Shown in pieces: positions 61,712-64,000 of a DNA stretch of 64,000 bases (its first letter is position 1; each line of letters opens with the position of its first letter). Where the stretch lies: the NCBI RefSeq assembly GCF_044336245.1, contig NZ_CP172346.1, forward strand, positions 6,820,001-6,884,000, in the 5' to 3' direction. The position numbers and the translations under genes were made by a program. The notes beneath the pieces are model-generated. The model was not told the DNA's origin, searched no databases, and saw only the letters and a list, made by a program, of their open reading frames with translations. Source of the DNA: Schlesneria sphaerica. Lineage in GTDB: Bacteria > Planctomycetota > Planctomycetia > Planctomycetales > Planctomycetaceae.

Positions 61712-62965
61712 CTAACCGCGGTGGAACTGTGCTGACACGATCCCCGCGATTAGCAAGACCCCTCCCGCCAGAATGAGGATTTGAGTGATTCCGAATTGTG
61801 TCCGGCGGGACGTCGCGGGGGTTTGGTTCTGGTCCGCGCTCGCGATTGGGATTTTGACCTCAGGCGGGGTCGTGTCGACCGAAGTTGCCTCGCCCTTCGC
61901 AGAACCGGGAGGGATGGGAACCAGCTCTGCTTCCTTGGGTGCCTTTCCGAGGTGATCCAGGCCGGCCGTGGCGGGGAGTTTGGCCCATGAAAGTAACTGC
62001 CGCCAGTCGGCCGTGATCAGCAGGTCAAAACCCGGATTCAGTTCTTTCACCTGGCACGAGCACGCTCCCGCCAGAAAAGCGGCTGAGCTGCGAATCGTAT
62101 CGGACGCAATTCCCGCTCCCACCAAAGGAAGAAGCGCTCGACACCGTCCGAACACCGGGAAAACCATCGGTTCGTTGAGCGTCGCGAGGTCCGGTTCGCA
62201 ACTTTGCAGCAGAGCAATGAAATCCTGCTCGGCAGGATCGTCTCGTCGAATGCGGATGAGCGAAAACTCGACTCGCACCGGCGGACCGTCCTGAATGATG
62301 TCCTCTGGCGAATCTGTCAGCTCGGGAAGCGTCAGAGTCCGAGTCAATTCGGCGAGCTCCTGTTCGAGCGTTGCCGCCGCGACATCGTCCTGTGCCGGGT
62401 CGCCACTGTCGATCAGCACCCAGACGGCCGTCTGACCATCAGCAAGCTTTTGGAGCAGGCTCTGCCGGACGGATGAATCCAGGAGCGTTGCGAGGGTCGA
62501 AGCATGGAGGTTGCCGATCCAGATGGGCTGATCCATCTCGAGGTAGGCGGGAAGCTGAACGACAAGACTCGTTTCGTCCGTCCCTGCGGGAGCCCCAGGA
62601 TTCAGTCTGGAGGCAGCGTCCAGCAGTCGCTTTTCATCCAGGTTTGACGAGTCATCCAGATCAACGGTGCGGATGGACAGATTGACGCGTCGCCCTTCGA
62701 ACTGACTTTGCAGGAATGCCAACTGGCTCTGATCTTCGGTCGACAGAGGACCGCGATGAAAGACAACTCCCCGATAGGCGTCGGGAGCCCAGTGTTCCAG
62801 GGCATAACGGAAGACGGGGACGTTACAGGCCCAAGCAAGGGACCATGGTGCGGTGACTGCCAGCAGGAAGCACAAAGCGACTCGCGGAACGAGTAATCCG
62901 GGTGAGGTTTTCATTGGACGCGTATCCGTTTCGATCACGATTTTCTCAGACTGCGGGATGGTCAC
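61712..62965 (-). CDS. Exported planctomycete protein with C-terminal membrane anchor
   Basis: 417 residues from the GTG at 62965; an ATG at 62914 (400 residues) would also start a good signal peptide (MKTSPGLLVPRVALCFLLAV...) and may be the real start. The mature protein opens with 'WACNVPVFRYALEHWAPDAY', a pattern I recall from planctomycete proteins of unknown function. It continues as a mixed alpha/beta region (about 50-330) with two Cys (ACSC near 300). A Pro/Thr-rich linker (about 345-385) leads to a final hydrophobic helix (about 390-410) that should anchor it. It lies 26 nt downstream of another exported protein on the same strand, suggesting an operon. No function can be assigned. 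Confidence 0.78.
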   Translation of the reverse strand: MTIPQSEKIVIETDTRPMKTSPGLLVPRVALCFLLAVTAPWSLAWACNVPVFRYALEHWAPDAYRGVVFHRGPLSTEDQSQLAFLQSQFEGRRVNLSIRTVDLDDSSNLDEKRLLDAASRLNPGAPAGTDETSLVVQLPAYLEMDQPIWIGNLHASTLATLLDSSVRQSLLQKLADGQTAVWVLIDSGDPAQDDVAAATLEQELAELTRTLTLPELTDSPEDIIQDGPPVRVEFSLIRIRRDDPAEQDFIALLQSCEPDLATLNEPMVFPVFGRCRALLPLVGAGIASDTIRSSAAFLAGACSCQVKELNPGFDLLITADWRQLLSWAKLPATAGLDHLGKAPKEAELVPIPPGSAKGEATSVDTTPPEVKIPIASADQNQTPATSRRTQFGITQILILAGGVLLIAGIVSAQFHRG

Positions 62966-62991
62966 CGCCCCATTCGGTCAGGAACTTGCGT

Positions 62992-64000
62992 TCATTGTTC
63001 CAGCCGGTGGAGTTCGATACCCGAGACCAGGGGTCGTCCGTGTTGGGAAATGAACATCAACTCGAGCCAGTCGCCTAGCAGGACGCGATCGAATGTCTTG
63101 ACGATGCTCTTCGGGGCGGTTCCTCCCAGCTGGATGTTGTCGATTCGCCCCTGTCCCGGAATCTCAACATCGAACTGACGGAATTCCTTCGGTGCACTTT
63201 CCGGGACGCCGAAGTGCAGCCGAACCCGGTAGGGGTCGAGTCGTGCCGCAGCATCATCGACGGGAGCGACCTCATCGGCATCGACAACTAGTCGAGCGGC
63301 CCCCGTGGCGTCGCGACTGCGAACCGTTGCCACCGTCCGCTGTCCCTGACCCCTGATCACGAAGACGATCGAATTCCCGGGCTGCCAGCTCTCTTGACTG
63401 ATGACCTCGCGAATGAGAGGCGTGAGGTCAGGGCTCTGTTGAGCGGACCCTGCGGTACTCAGTTTCCAGGCCTCCGGGCTCCAGCGAATTTCGGATGAGG
63501 TGAGTCTCCGCGCGGAGAGGTTATTCTTCTCAGCCGTGAACCGGGCCGCGTGACCCGCTGCCTCAGCACGAATGACGAATTCGGCCGGCTCTTCAACGGC
63601 GGCGCGCGAACTGAATTGAATGTGCGCTGATCGAATTGCCGAGTCACGTGCGAGCCGGATGCCATTGAAACGGAATCCGACGAGTTGCGGTTCCGCTGTG
63701 GTTCCCGCGAGTTCTGCTGTGCCGCTGTCAAGATCGACGGCACCACTCGTTATCGATTCGCGGGCGTCGTCGTCGGCGTGCTCAACAGGGATTCCTGTCT
63801 GCAGCTTGTGAAGCGGCTGGGCCTTCAGGCTGAGGCGAAGTGACTGCATCCCTTCCACGCCTGACGACGCGACCCAGGGAATGGTGGCGGACGACTTGGT
63901 ACTGGGGTGATCCTGAAAGAACCTCGATTCTCCATCGACTTCGAGACTCAGGTTGGGGGAATCTCCTGCAACGGGAGGATACTCCAACCAGTCAAGTCCG
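62992..64000 (-). CDS. Exported-type beta-rich protein, 5' end beyond the window
   Basis: The frame is open to the window edge and continues outside; the TTG at 63987 is probably not the start. About 336 residues are visible. The middle (about 85-235 of the visible part) has the pattern seen in many planctomycete exported proteins: 'RLARDSAIRSAHIQFSS', then 'DLTPLIREVISQESWQPGNS' with 'SIVFVIRGQGQRTV' and 'RLVVDAD', a jelly-roll-like module often attached to phosphoesterases or cytochrome proteins. The C-terminal 90 residues ('VRLHFGVPESAPKEFRQFDV') look like another beta domain. The N-terminal partner domain cannot be seen. It probably forms an operon with the downstream gene. Confidence 0.72.
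   Translation of the reverse strand, partial: GLDWLEYPPVAGDSPNLSLEVDGESRFFQDHPSTKSSATIPWVASSGVEGMQSLRLSLKAQPLHKLQTGIPVEHADDDARESITSGAVDLDSGTAELAGTTAEPQLVGFRFNGIRLARDSAIRSAHIQFSSRAAVEEPAEFVIRAEAAGHAARFTAEKNNLSARRLTSSEIRWSPEAWKLSTAGSAQQSPDLTPLIREVISQESWQPGNSIVFVIRGQGQRTVATVRSRDATGAARLVVDADEVAPVDDAAARLDPYRVRLHFGVPESAPKEFRQFDVEIPGQGRIDNIQLGGTAPKSIVKTFDRVLLGDWLELMFISQHGRPLVSGIELHRLEQ

Noticed and set aside
1..64000. tRNA, rRNA or CRISPR elements
   Set aside because: No cloverleaf with a GTTCRA-type T-loop, no rRNA-like conserved blocks and no regularly spaced direct repeats were found by reading; a dedicated tRNA or covariance-model scan would be needed for certainty.

Overview
The window reads as a chromosomal segment of a planctomycete (Planctomycetota, probably Planctomycetales). 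The evidence is the gene content: a Bat-type operon with a Gln/Asp-rich partner, a Tat-exported Gfo/Idh/MocA oxidoreductase, a very large exported protein joining a TIM barrel, a LamG domain, a propeller and five c-type haem motifs, a PEP-CTERM protein, a DUF447 protein, and giant beta-helix and exported proteins of unknown function. The DNA is moderately GC-rich and GTG or TTG starts are frequent. No rRNA, tRNA, CRISPR array or phage was seen. One intact insertion sequence is present.

Layout. 1-4.0 kb: end of a Bat-like (aerotolerance) operon. 4.3-8.4 kb: Gfo/Idh/MocA oxidoreductase, an isolated ftsW-type gene and nadA. 8.5-16.2 kb: a lipoprotein and the pentahaem giant. 16.4-20.4 kb: a compact stress-type module of a SOUL haem-binding protein, an RskA-like anti-sigma factor, a SigK-like ECF sigma factor, a fasciclin protein and TspO. 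20.9-34.3 kb: a subtilase with a coupled exported protein, PcrA/UvrD helicase, carB, DUF447, an exported protein ending in a DUF59 (MIP18) domain, and a CurA-type reductase. 34.4-35.2 kb: PEP-CTERM protein.

35.6-44.4 kb is a minus-strand operon that looks like a sugar-nucleotide and glycan-export pathway. In transcription order it encodes a Wzt-like ABC ATPase, a domain-swapped HldE-like nucleotidyltransferase/PfkB kinase, an SDR epimerase, a split transketolase, a zinc alcohol dehydrogenase, a HAD phosphatase and an APH-fold kinase, most of them joined by 1-4 nt overlaps. It is followed by an inverse-autotransporter-like beta-helix surface protein of 1866 residues (45-50.6 kb), a receiver-only response regulator and a WbuC-cupin/GT2 glycosyltransferase fusion, so 35-54 kb is largely devoted to the cell surface.

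53.9-56.3 kb: a RibD-C/DHFR-like reductase and an IS1182-family element with recognisable terminal inverted repeats. 56.4-61.6 kb: a carbon-nitrogen hydrolase, then a tightly coupled operon for oxyanion (molybdate/tungstate) uptake and sulfur-carrier chemistry: a tandem double ModA, ModB, ModC, MoaD and MoeB/ThiF. 61.7-64 kb: two minus-strand exported proteins, the second cut by the window edge.

The strongest candidates for undescribed biology are the split-transketolase/swapped-HldE operon and the SigK-RskA-fasciclin-SOUL-TspO module. The double-ModA/MoaD/MoeB operon, the WbuC-GT2 fusion and the exported DUF59 fusion come next. Functions of whole modules are inferred from families and gene order; nothing was aligned against a database.
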